Shown here piece by piece: positions 1-5,438 of a stretch of DNA of 6,421 bases. The stretch is from Desulfobacteraceae bacterium. Its GTDB lineage: Bacteria > Desulfobacterota > Desulfobacteria > Desulfobacterales > Desulfobacteraceae. Where the stretch lies: positions 1 through 6,421 of the forward strand of contig JAGLLQ010000375.1 of assembly GCA_023140455.1 (NCBI GenBank), given 5' to 3'. The translations under genes and the position numbers were made by a program. Position 1 is the first letter of the stretch; the number at the start of each line of letters is the position of its first letter. The notes below the pieces were generated by a model. That model did no database searches, was not told the origin of the DNA, and was given only the letters and a program-made list of their open reading frames with translations.

Positions 1-474
1 TTCCTGGTCGCCATCTTTAATGCCTTTTTGTTTGTAACCATAATAGCGCATTGCTTTGATAGCAGTTTCAACAGACTCAACCCCACCATTTTTAGGAAGA
101 ACTTTATTGCCGTTAGCCCCAAAGCGCGGTGCAAGCTGCGGTGCAAATTCTGCCATTTTTGAGAGAAATACTCCCAAGGGGTCAGTATAAACAACATTTG
201 ACAGCACAGATGCAAATTTTCCCTCAAGAGCATTTGTTATTGCTTTAATTAAATCAGGGTGGTGATGGCCTGGATTTGCAGCAGAGTATGCTGCGAGGCA
301 ATCTAAATACTTATTCCCTTTTTCATCATATAGCCAACATCCAATGGCATGTCTTATAACTAGTTTAACTCTTTCATAATGATGCGCCCCACAGTTTTCT
401 TCCAATTCAAAAATATCCGAATCTGAAAATGTGGAAAACCCTGTTTCTATATTGCTTTTTTTTAATAAATCCAT
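1..474 (-). CDS. rocD: Ornithine aminotransferase-like class III PLP aminotransferase (5' part, truncated by window edge)
   Basis: The N-terminal 158 residues of a fold-type I, class III PLP-dependent aminotransferase are visible; the PLP lysine and C-terminal half lie beyond the left edge. The best match from memory is ornithine aminotransferase, a cytoplasmic enzyme that moves the delta-amino group of ornithine to 2-oxoglutarate, giving glutamate semialdehyde. Family-type stretches are ENCGAHHYERVKLVI (26-40), AAYSAANPGHHHP (61-73) and KVLPKNGGVESVETAIK (124-140), which corresponds to the usual VLPMNTGVE...ETA segment. The change of MNTG to KNGG is a small departure, so a related omega-aminotransferase acting on lysine or another diamine is not excluded. 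The ATG start is set by a strong AAGGAGGAC Shine-Dalgarno at 486-478. The gene follows a TrmB-type regulator by 33 bp on the same strand and is probably co-transcribed with it. Confidence 0.85.
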   Translation of the reverse strand, partial: MDLLKKSNIETGFSTFSDSDIFELEENCGAHHYERVKLVIRHAIGCWLYDEKGNKYLDCLAAYSAANPGHHHPDLIKAITNALEGKFASVLSNVVYTDPLGVFLSKMAEFAPQLAPRFGANGNKVLPKNGGVESVETAIKAMRYYGYKQKGIKDGDQE

Positions 475-477
475 GCT

Positions 478-486
478 GTCCTCCTT
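478..486 (-). promoter_or_regulatory. Strong ribosome binding site of the aminotransferase gene
   Basis: AAGGAGGAC on the minus strand lies 3 nt upstream of the ATG at 474, counted from the last base of the motif; the GGAGG core is 5 nt away. It is close to the full anti-SD complement and much stronger than the sites of the other genes here. It fixes the aminotransferase start and suggests a high translation rate compared with the regulator upstream. Confidence 0.75.
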
Positions 487-487
487 C

Positions 488-510
488 TAAATCAACCTTC
501 TATTGATTTA
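488..510. repeat. Intercistronic inverted repeat TAAATCAA-N7-TTGATTTA
   Basis: Perfect 8 bp arms at 488-495 and 503-510 are separated by 7 bp. One arm includes the TAA stop codon of the TrmB-type regulator, and the other ends two bases before the aminotransferase Shine-Dalgarno. It could form an AT-rich hairpin in the mRNA between the two cistrons, or be a second protein-binding palindrome. Its sequence differs from the palindrome in the regulator's promoter. No U-tract follows in the direction of transcription, so it does not look like an intrinsic terminator. Confidence 0.5.
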
Positions 511-1296
511 TTCGTCCTTCTTTATTATTTGATAAATCTTTTTTTCTTTTTCTGTAAGTTCTTCATTGTCATCATAGATTTTTGTAAGAAAACAATGATA
601 AAAATCATGGCGCAAACTATCTCTGTTAGCAGTTACAAACCATTTATTTCTTGTCCAGCTTATGGGAGATAAATTTTCGTTTTCCGGATCAAATATTCCT
701 GCAAGGGATTCTTTCTTATCAGTTATAATATCAAAGGATCTCCCACCAATCTTTTCAATGAGCAGATCTTTTTCAGGATGTATAACCTGAACATCAAAGT
801 CCACAGATACATCCCCCATGGCAATATATCTGATATTAACGCCACGCTTATCAGCCTGTTTCAAATATTTTTCCAGATAGTTACTCGCTTTTGAAAATAA
901 TCTTGCATAGATTTCCTGTTCAGCATTTTCTATCATCTCTTTTGCTTTAAGCATGATATTTTCATACCCTGTCAGAGTCCAGATGTATTCATACACTGTT
1001 TCCTGCATTGCTTTTGAGACTTCTTTTTCAAATGATTTGATGTTTTTTTTAAAATCAATGCTAAGTTTTTTAATTAGCTCATCAGGGGGGAAAGGTGCAT
1101 ATAAAGAAGATTCTGTTTCAAGAACATATCCTTTGGATATCATGCTTCGCAACACATCATAAATTCTTGATCGTGCAATACCTGAGATTTTACTGAGCTT
1201 GGAACCGTTTACAGGGTGCTTGCTGATAAGCGCCATATAGCAGGCTGCTTCATATTGTGTAAATCCAAGTTCTTTTAAGCTTGAAATGTTTTCCAT
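508..1296 (-). CDS. TrmB-family transcriptional regulator (winged HTH plus C-terminal sensor domain)
   Basis: A 262-residue cytoplasmic DNA-binding protein. Residues about 1-70 form a TrmB-type winged helix: LKELGFTQYEAACYMALI (7-24), then SKLSKISGIARSRIYDVLRSM (32-52) as the HTH with recognition helix, then the wing GYVLETESSLYAPFPP. Residues about 75-105 are a helical linker probably used for dimerisation. Residues about 108-240 resemble the phospholipase-D-like C-terminal domain seen in TrmB proteins, without HKD catalytic motifs, so it is a likely ligand or dimer module. I chose the ATG at 1296: GGGAAG lies 8 nt upstream of it, whereas a GTG at 1305 (3 codons longer) directly abuts that motif. 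TrmB proteins classically control sugar uptake in archaea. Here the partner downstream is an aminotransferase, so the effector is more likely an amino acid or related metabolite (inference). A palindrome on its own promoter points to autoregulation. Confidence 0.85.
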   Translation of the reverse strand: MENISSLKELGFTQYEAACYMALISKHPVNGSKLSKISGIARSRIYDVLRSMISKGYVLETESSLYAPFPPDELIKKLSIDFKKNIKSFEKEVSKAMQETVYEYIWTLTGYENIMLKAKEMIENAEQEIYARLFSKASNYLEKYLKQADKRGVNIRYIAMGDVSVDFDVQVIHPEKDLLIEKIGGRSFDIITDKKESLAGIFDPENENLSPISWTRNKWFVTANRDSLRHDFYHCFLTKIYDDNEELTEKEKKIYQIIKKDE

Positions 1297-1316
1297 AATA
1301 TACACTTCCCAAAAAT

Positions 1317-1338
1317 TGTTGCTACCTAAATAGCAACA
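1317..1338. promoter_or_regulatory. Candidate operator: palindrome TGTTGCTA-N6-TAGCAACA
   Basis: Perfect 8 bp arms (1317-1324 and 1331-1338) with a 6 bp spacer. The element overlaps the -10 box of the regulator's promoter (1340-1335) and the expected transcription start near 1328. It ends 20 bp upstream of the regulator's ATG. The position is typical of an autorepressor site, and the dyad suits a dimeric winged-HTH protein such as the adjacent TrmB-family regulator. Binding by that protein is inference; an mRNA hairpin in the 5' leader is less likely because the expected start falls inside the palindrome. Confidence 0.6.
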
Positions 1339-1363
1339 TAATGAAAAATGATGTAAATGTCAA
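1335..1363 (-). promoter_or_regulatory. Sigma70-type promoter of the TrmB regulator/aminotransferase unit
   Basis: On the minus strand the -35 box is a perfect TTGACA (1363-1358), followed by a 17 bp spacer and the -10 box TATGTT (1340-1335; 4 of 6 to consensus). Transcription should begin near 1328, giving a leader of about 30 nt before the ATG at 1296. The -10 box is mostly inside the palindromic operator candidate, so a bound regulator would block polymerase. Confidence 0.7.
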
Positions 1364-1441
1364 TAGCATTCAAGGTTTTCATTTAAAAAAATTAAATATG
1401 AAAGATTGACTTCATGCGTTATTTAAATCAATGTGGAGATA

Positions 1442-2185
1442 ATGTGGAAAATAATAAAATATTTGTTAATTGCTATATTGATATCTTTGGCACTGGTTGC
1501 TGCAGGTTATTTGTTAACGCCTGAACCACAGGATTTTAAAATTAAAAATCCTGCAAGAACAGCTTTTATGGAAATGAGAATAGATGCCGCAAAAGCAAAG
1601 GGACAAACTTTATTTATATCCCATAGATATGTAAAATATTCCAGGATCAGTCAGGATTTAAAAGATGCTGTCAGAATAAGTGAAGATGGAGGATTTTTTT
1701 ACCATAATGGTTTTGATTTTGGTGAAATAAAAGAATCCATTAAAACAAATATTAAAAATCGAAGATTTAAAAGAGGCGGCAGCACGATTACTCAGCAGCT
1801 TGCTAAGAATTTGTATCTGTCTTCAAAAAAATCAGTAGTAAGGAAAGTAGAAGAAGCTTTTTTAACATTAAAACTTGAAAAACAGCTCTCAAAGAAAAGG
1901 ATTTTCAATTTATATTTGAATTATATAGAATTTGGTGATGGTGTTTTCGGAGTAGAGGCAGCGTGCAAAAAATACTTTAACAAATCAGCAAATAAAGTTA
2001 CTATCTTTGAAGCAGCCAGGTTAGCATCTATAATCCCCAATCCAAGAAAATGGAGTCCAAATAACCCCACAAAAAGATTAAGATATAGAACTAAAATTTT
2101 ACTTGACCGCATGTATAAATTTAAAAAAATAAGTAAAAAAGAGTATGACAAATCATTAAGAGCATTTGGAAAATTTTTTAATTGA
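1442..2185 (+). CDS. mtgA: Monofunctional biosynthetic peptidoglycan transglycosylase (GT51)
   Basis: A 247-residue protein that polymerises lipid II into glycan strands at the periplasmic face of the inner membrane, without a transpeptidase domain; the length matches MtgA. A single hydrophobic anchor spans about 4-26. GT51 motifs are present in order: SEDGGFFYHNGFD (80-92) with catalytic Glu81, RGGSTITQQLAKNLYL (111-126), RKVEEAFLTLKLE (134-146) with the second glutamate at about 138, and KRIFNLYLNYIEFGDGVFG (152-170). In motif 4 the usual ILExYLN reads IFNLYLN. I prefer the ATG at 1442 because GGAG (1435-1438) precedes it, though at a short 3 nt; a GTG at 1433 (three codons longer) has no Shine-Dalgarno. 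No convincing promoter is visible: a TTGACT at 1406 lacks a good -10. The gene stands alone, divergent from the TrmB-type regulator and convergent with an M23 peptidase gene. Confidence 0.93.
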   Translation: MWKIIKYLLIAILISLALVAAGYLLTPEPQDFKIKNPARTAFMEMRIDAAKAKGQTLFISHRYVKYSRISQDLKDAVRISEDGGFFYHNGFDFGEIKESIKTNIKNRRFKRGGSTITQQLAKNLYLSSKKSVVRKVEEAFLTLKLEKQLSKKRIFNLYLNYIEFGDGVFGVEAACKKYFNKSANKVTIFEAARLASIIPNPRKWSPNNPTKRLRYRTKILLDRMYKFKKISKKEYDKSLRAFGKFFN

Positions 2186-2226
2186 TAAAAAGCAATATAG
2201 AATTATACTGTTAAAGGATTTATCAA
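2182..2226. repeat. Inverted repeat TTGATAAA/TTTATCAA across the convergent gene ends
   Basis: Perfect 8 bp arms at 2182-2189 and 2219-2226 enclose a 29 bp loop. The left arm contains the mtgA stop codon and the right arm lies in the last codons of the M23 peptidase gene. It is the only dyad I could find in the 17 bp convergent junction. It could act as a weak bidirectional terminator, but the stem is AT-rich and the loop long, so this is a tentative call. Confidence 0.25.
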
Positions 2227-2790
2227 ATTAATTCTACTTGTCTTGTCAGAGAAATAATCCCAGTTTAAGTGTGCAGCCGGTATCTGTTTAGGTATTTCAA
2301 TGACAGAAAGGTGTAAATGAGGGGGTAATGCAGTTTTCTTTTTGTCTGTTTTGGCAATACTTGCAATAATATCTCCCTGTTTCAGAGTGGTGCCAATTTT
2401 TAAACTGCTATTGGGTAGAATGTGTGCATAAACAAAAATCAGATCAAGTGTTTGTTGAAAAGAAATATTATGCCTGACAATAATAGATTTACCAATAAAA
2501 TCTTCACAAATATTGATAACTTCCCCATTGGTTGCAGAAGGGACCAGTGTATCAGTATTTAGTTTTTGAATCTGCTTGGACATGCCTTGGAAAAGAAGAA
2601 TATCTACTCCTTCGTGCAGGGTCCTTCGTTTGTCAGGTTGAGAGCCATTTCGGTTTTGCCACCATGCATCCGGGCTTAAAAATAACATTCCGTGATGGAA
2701 TATCCATTTGCCAGTTCCTTTGTCAGGTTTTGCGATGTCAAGATTGTTAATTTCAGCGATTTTTTCAAGATATAATCGGATTATATCCAT
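2203..2790 (-). CDS. M23-type (LytM-like) zinc metallopeptidase domain protein without signal peptide
   Basis: A 195-residue protein with the full M23 set: HEGVD (His59 and Asp63, zinc ligands), YAH (His123, catalytic) and PPHLHLSV (His158 catalytic, His160 zinc ligand). LytM-type members cut peptide cross-links in peptidoglycan. The beta-rich core about 80-165, with VPSATNGEV and TLKQGDIIASI, matches the family fold. What is odd is the N-terminus: MDIIRLYLEKIAEINNLDI has charged residues throughout, with no signal peptide or membrane segment, so the predicted location is the cytoplasm unless exported unconventionally. The role is therefore uncertain and the substrate need not be cell wall. 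The ATG lies 2 bp after the stop of the upstream RNA methyltransferase gene and has only a weak AAAGAGA-type site, so translational coupling is likely. It is the last gene of the pil operon and converges on mtgA, 17 bp away. Confidence 0.8.
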   Translation of the reverse strand: MDIIRLYLEKIAEINNLDIAKPDKGTGKWIFHHGMLFLSPDAWWQNRNGSQPDKRRTLHEGVDILLFQGMSKQIQKLNTDTLVPSATNGEVINICEDFIGKSIIVRHNISFQQTLDLIFVYAHILPNSSLKIGTTLKQGDIIASIAKTDKKKTALPPHLHLSVIEIPKQIPAAHLNWDYFSDKTSRINLINPLTV

Positions 2791-2792
2791 GT

Positions 2793-3626
2793 CTATGATT
2801 GTTCTCTTTGAGTAATTTTTTGGGCAATATGAAACATTATTACAGAGGCAGCATTGGCAACATTGATTGAATTTTTCCTTCCATACATTGGGATATGTAC
2901 AAAATGATCACAGATTCTCAATACATGTCTTGAGATACCATATTCCTCATTCCCAAGAACTATAACTGCCTTTTGAGGCCATTTAAAAACTGTATGTTTT
3001 GTTGAGCCTTTTATTGTTTCAATACCAATAATTGTGTAACCTTTATCCTTTTTTTCGATTAATGTTGTTGCAAGATCATCTGTTTTTTTGGCCTTAACCC
3101 AGGTTGATGCTCCCATTGAAGTTTTTTGCACAGAAGCATGCTCCGATCCCGGTGTATTTCCAAGTATTATAGATCTAAAACCTGCAGCATCACAGATTCT
3201 AAAGATTGCGCCAACATTGAAAAGGCTTCGGAAGTTATCTGTTGCAACATGATAATCCAAGGTTTTTATCGTATTATTTGATGTATCAGTTTTTGTAATG
3301 ATCGCTGAAGCATTATCTAAAAGGTCATGATCTTTTGGAGATACGCCTGCTTCTAATCTGTGAAAATGAATTGCATCTGATACAAATTCAACCCAGGCCC
3401 TTTTTTCAGTCAGGTTCAGGTTTACCTTGAATTTTGTTCCCATCCATCCTGATACTCTGTTGTAGTCTGATGCGAATAAAGAAATTCTTTTGGAATTTAT
3501 TCTATTTGTAATGAGCTGCTGATAAAAACCTGTCAGCCATTTAATAACCCATTTGTGTTGAGTCTCTATTTTTAGTGACTGGAACTTTTTTTTTGTAAAT
3601 AAAAAAGAGGGGCTATGCTTTACCAC
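2793..3626 (-). CDS. SpoU/TrmH-class tRNA/rRNA 2'-O-methyltransferase with long N-terminal extension
   Basis: A 277-residue SAM-dependent RNA methyltransferase of the SPOUT superfamily, cytoplasmic. The catalytic domain covers about 122-272. Motif 1 is DNFRSLFNVGAIFRICDAAGF (130-150), including Asn131 and catalytic-type Arg133. Motif 2 is VIVLGNEEYGI (221-231). Motif 3 is IPMYGRKNSINVANAASV (245-262), which builds the trefoil knot and SAM site. The target RNA and position cannot be told from the sequence. Residues 1-120 are not the L30e-like domain I would expect of an RlmB-type enzyme; they are basic early on and contain a W/F-rich patch (about 50-90). The GTG start overlaps the upstream zinc ribbon gene by 14 bp, with TTTGAG 5 nt before it. 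An ATG at codon 62 is an alternative but would remove much of the extension. Membership in a pilus ATPase operon is unexplained. Confidence 0.85.
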   Translation of the reverse strand: MVKHSPSFLFTKKKFQSLKIETQHKWVIKWLTGFYQQLITNRINSKRISLFASDYNRVSGWMGTKFKVNLNLTEKRAWVEFVSDAIHFHRLEAGVSPKDHDLLDNASAIITKTDTSNNTIKTLDYHVATDNFRSLFNVGAIFRICDAAGFRSIILGNTPGSEHASVQKTSMGASTWVKAKKTDDLATTLIEKKDKGYTIIGIETIKGSTKHTVFKWPQKAVIVLGNEEYGISRHVLRICDHFVHIPMYGRKNSINVANAASVIMFHIAQKITQREQS

Positions 3627-4233
3627 TTGTTCTCAAAGCCATATTGTAGACAGAATAAAATTGTTTGTGCTCTTTTATTCCGTTTCTAAAAAAGTTTTCA
3701 AATATATTCATATCACTATAATTTACTACCTTATTGACACTGGAATGAAGAGTGCTCATATTATCTCCTGTTTTGATCTGCCTGCTCAACAGGACTATGC
3801 AGATATCTCTTCTTGAGGAAATATCCATTCTTTCAAGTTCTTCCATGACTGTGTCTTTTCCAGTTCCATTGTCATAGGCCTCATCAATAATTATGGCATT
3901 GTATTGCTGAATTTCCAGGAATTGTAATGCAAAAGTTGAATTTTCCGCAGCATTCCCCTGAAATTCATTTTTTGTAAGAGCTCTTTGTATTATTTCTCTG
4001 AAAGAATCATTGTCAACGCACACAAGGGCTTTTTTATCAATATCAGACATGAAGGAAGTTGCAAAAATATCAGGAAGAGCCTGTGCCCCCCCGCTTTCTT
4101 TTGCCTGGAAAGTCGGGATTTTCACTTTTGAATGGCATTTGGGACAGCGGAGAAAGGCATTTTTTTTATCTTTTGGAATTTTTTCATCAGGAACAGTAAA
4201 TCTTGCCTGACAGCTTATACATATAATTTTCAT
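3613..4233 (-). CDS. MJ0042-type zinc ribbon fused to a degenerate receiver-like domain
   Basis: A 206-residue protein, probably cytoplasmic. Residues 1-40 are an MJ0042-type zinc ribbon with four ligands, Cys5, Cys8, Cys30 and Cys33 (CISC and CPKC). A linker (about 41-66) leads to a receiver-like fold: ALVCVDND (69-76), YNAIIIDEA (111-119) and ICIVLLS (144-150). Aligned by eye with CheY, Asp74 and Asp117 match the first acidic-pocket residue and the phosphorylation site and Ser150 matches the Thr/Ser, but the second acidic residue is Asn75 and the conserved Lys-Pro is replaced by Tyr-Ser (172-173). It may thus be a pseudo-receiver used for protein binding. The ATG lies 2 bp after the pilU-like stop, with AAGGAA upstream. 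Its place directly after the two retraction ATPases suggests an adaptor or regulator of pilus activity (inference). Confidence 0.75.
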   Translation of the reverse strand: MKIICISCQARFTVPDEKIPKDKKNAFLRCPKCHSKVKIPTFQAKESGGAQALPDIFATSFMSDIDKKALVCVDNDSFREIIQRALTKNEFQGNAAENSTFALQFLEIQQYNAIIIDEAYDNGTGKDTVMEELERMDISSRRDICIVLLSRQIKTGDNMSTLHSSVNKVVNYSDMNIFENFFRNGIKEHKQFYSVYNMALRTSGKA

Positions 4234-4235
4234 AG

Positions 4236-5402
4236 TTATCGGTTCCTTCTGTATCCACGATCTAATTCAAGTGATTCTATATCTGAGGTTGCTTCGCCGC
4301 GAGAGGCTTTAATTGTATCAATACCCCTACCCACAATATCTTTACGTGTGGCATATGCATTAGCCGTATTCTCTTCAATCAATCCCTGCTCATAAAGGTT
4401 GATGATATATTCATCAAAACTAATCATGCTTCTTGCACTACCCTGTTTGATTATTTCAACAAAAGAATTTCCTTCTGACTCACCATGTAAAATTGAATCT
4501 TTAACTCTTAAGCTTGTACACATTACTTCAAAGGCTGCAATTCTGCCTCCACCGGTTTTTGGCAGAAGTTTCTGGGATACAACCCATTTGAGAGCGTCTG
4601 CAAGTCTTACTCTGATCAGTTTTTCTTCTTCAGTAGAAAACATTCCCAGAACACGATTAATAGTCTGGCCTGCATCTGCAGTATGTAGAGTGGTTACAAC
4701 AAGGTGGCCTGTTTCAGCAGCAGCAAGCCCTATCTGTATGGTCTCTCTATCACGCATCTCACCTACGAGTATAACTTTTGGCGCTTGCCTCATGGCAGCT
4801 CTTAAACCATTTTCAAAAGTGTCAAAATCAGTTGCAAGCTCACGCTGGTTAAAGGTTGACTTTTTTTGCGAGTGTTGAAATTCAATTGGATCTTCAAGGG
4901 TTATTATGTGGTATGCTTTTTTTTCATTGAGATCATTTAAAAGTGCGGCAAGAGATGTGGATTTTCCAACTCCGGTAGCACCTGTTACAAATACAAGACC
5001 ATTTTTCTCTTCTGCAATTTGATAGAATACATCAGGCAGGTTGAGCTCTTTAATTGTCGGGATTATTGTTTCAAGTTTTCTCATGGCAATGGAGTATTTT
5101 CCTGACCTTGAAAATACATTTACCCTGAAACGAACCTTGTCTCTCAATTGATAGCTGAAGTCACAGGATCCATGTGCTAATAATGCTTCTGTTAATTCAC
5201 GACTATTATTAATTAGGTTTAATGCAATTACTTCAGTTTGAAAAGCTGTAAGACAAATAAAATTTGGTTCCATCCGCACCGGAATCAGTTCACCATCACT
5301 TTCAACCTGAATGGGTTTGCCCGGAGTAAAATTTAAATCAGAGATATTTTTTTTTGATTCAAGCATTTTCAGGAGTATATAGTCAATCTCTTTTCTTCGC
5401 AT
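4236..5402 (-). CDS. pilU: PilU-like type IV pilus retraction ATPase
   Basis: A 388-residue secretion-type ATPase, a cytoplasmic hexameric motor at the pilus base. An N-terminal PAS-like domain covers about 1-110; the RecA-like core follows. Walker A is GATGVGKST (141-149), the Asp box is HIITLEDPIEF (165-175), Walker B is VILVGEMRD (210-218) with Glu215, and the His box is TGHLVVTTLHT (231-241). GATGxGKSTSLAA, AMRQAP (203-208) and VVSQKLLP (274-281) resemble PilU more than PilT, and the AIRNLIRE motif of PilT is degenerate (SLRVKDSIL, 297-305). The length, with a charged 20-residue C-terminal tail, also suits PilU (about 380). PilU proteins assist PilT and often cannot retract pili alone. 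The gene follows pilT by 36 bp without a visible terminator, matching the usual pilT-pilU order. A second PilT-type paralogue is the alternative reading. Confidence 0.85.
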   Translation of the reverse strand: MRRKEIDYILLKMLESKKNISDLNFTPGKPIQVESDGELIPVRMEPNFICLTAFQTEVIALNLINNSRELTEALLAHGSCDFSYQLRDKVRFRVNVFSRSGKYSIAMRKLETIIPTIKELNLPDVFYQIAEEKNGLVFVTGATGVGKSTSLAALLNDLNEKKAYHIITLEDPIEFQHSQKKSTFNQRELATDFDTFENGLRAAMRQAPKVILVGEMRDRETIQIGLAAAETGHLVVTTLHTADAGQTINRVLGMFSTEEEKLIRVRLADALKWVVSQKLLPKTGGGRIAAFEVMCTSLRVKDSILHGESEGNSFVEIIKQGSARSMISFDEYIINLYEQGLIEENTANAYATRKDIVGRGIDTIKASRGEATSDIESLELDRGYRRNR

Positions 5403-5438
5403 AGCCTGTTTTGTCCTTTTGCTTAAATTTTAATTTGA

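Noticed and set aside
445..460. A 16 nt stretch in the aminotransferase 5' end that recurs in inverse orientation at 2187-2202, just after mtgA.
   Set aside because: The shared string is short and A-rich, flanks do not match, and one copy is coding while the other is at a gene junction. It has no mobile-element hallmarks, so chance in AT-rich DNA is the simpler view.
1297..1305. GTG at 1305 as the start of the TrmB-type regulator.
   Set aside because: The GGGAAG ribosome site directly abuts the GTG but is 8 nt from the ATG at 1296, which also begins the family-typical sequence.
1406..1434. TTGACT at 1406-1411 as a -35 box for mtgA.
   Set aside because: No acceptable -10 lies 16-18 bp downstream (CAATGT at best), and the start site would fall on the start codon.
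4399..4878. A 159-codon plus-strand open frame within the PilU-like gene.
   Set aside because: It is antisense to a strongly conserved ATPase core, has no ribosome site I can see, and its translation resembles no family known to me.
5403..5438. Possible terminator or promoter between pilT and the pilU-like gene.
   Set aside because: The 36 bp are AT-rich but contain no stem with a U-tract and no paired -35/-10 boxes; only a weak AAAGGA site ahead of the start.
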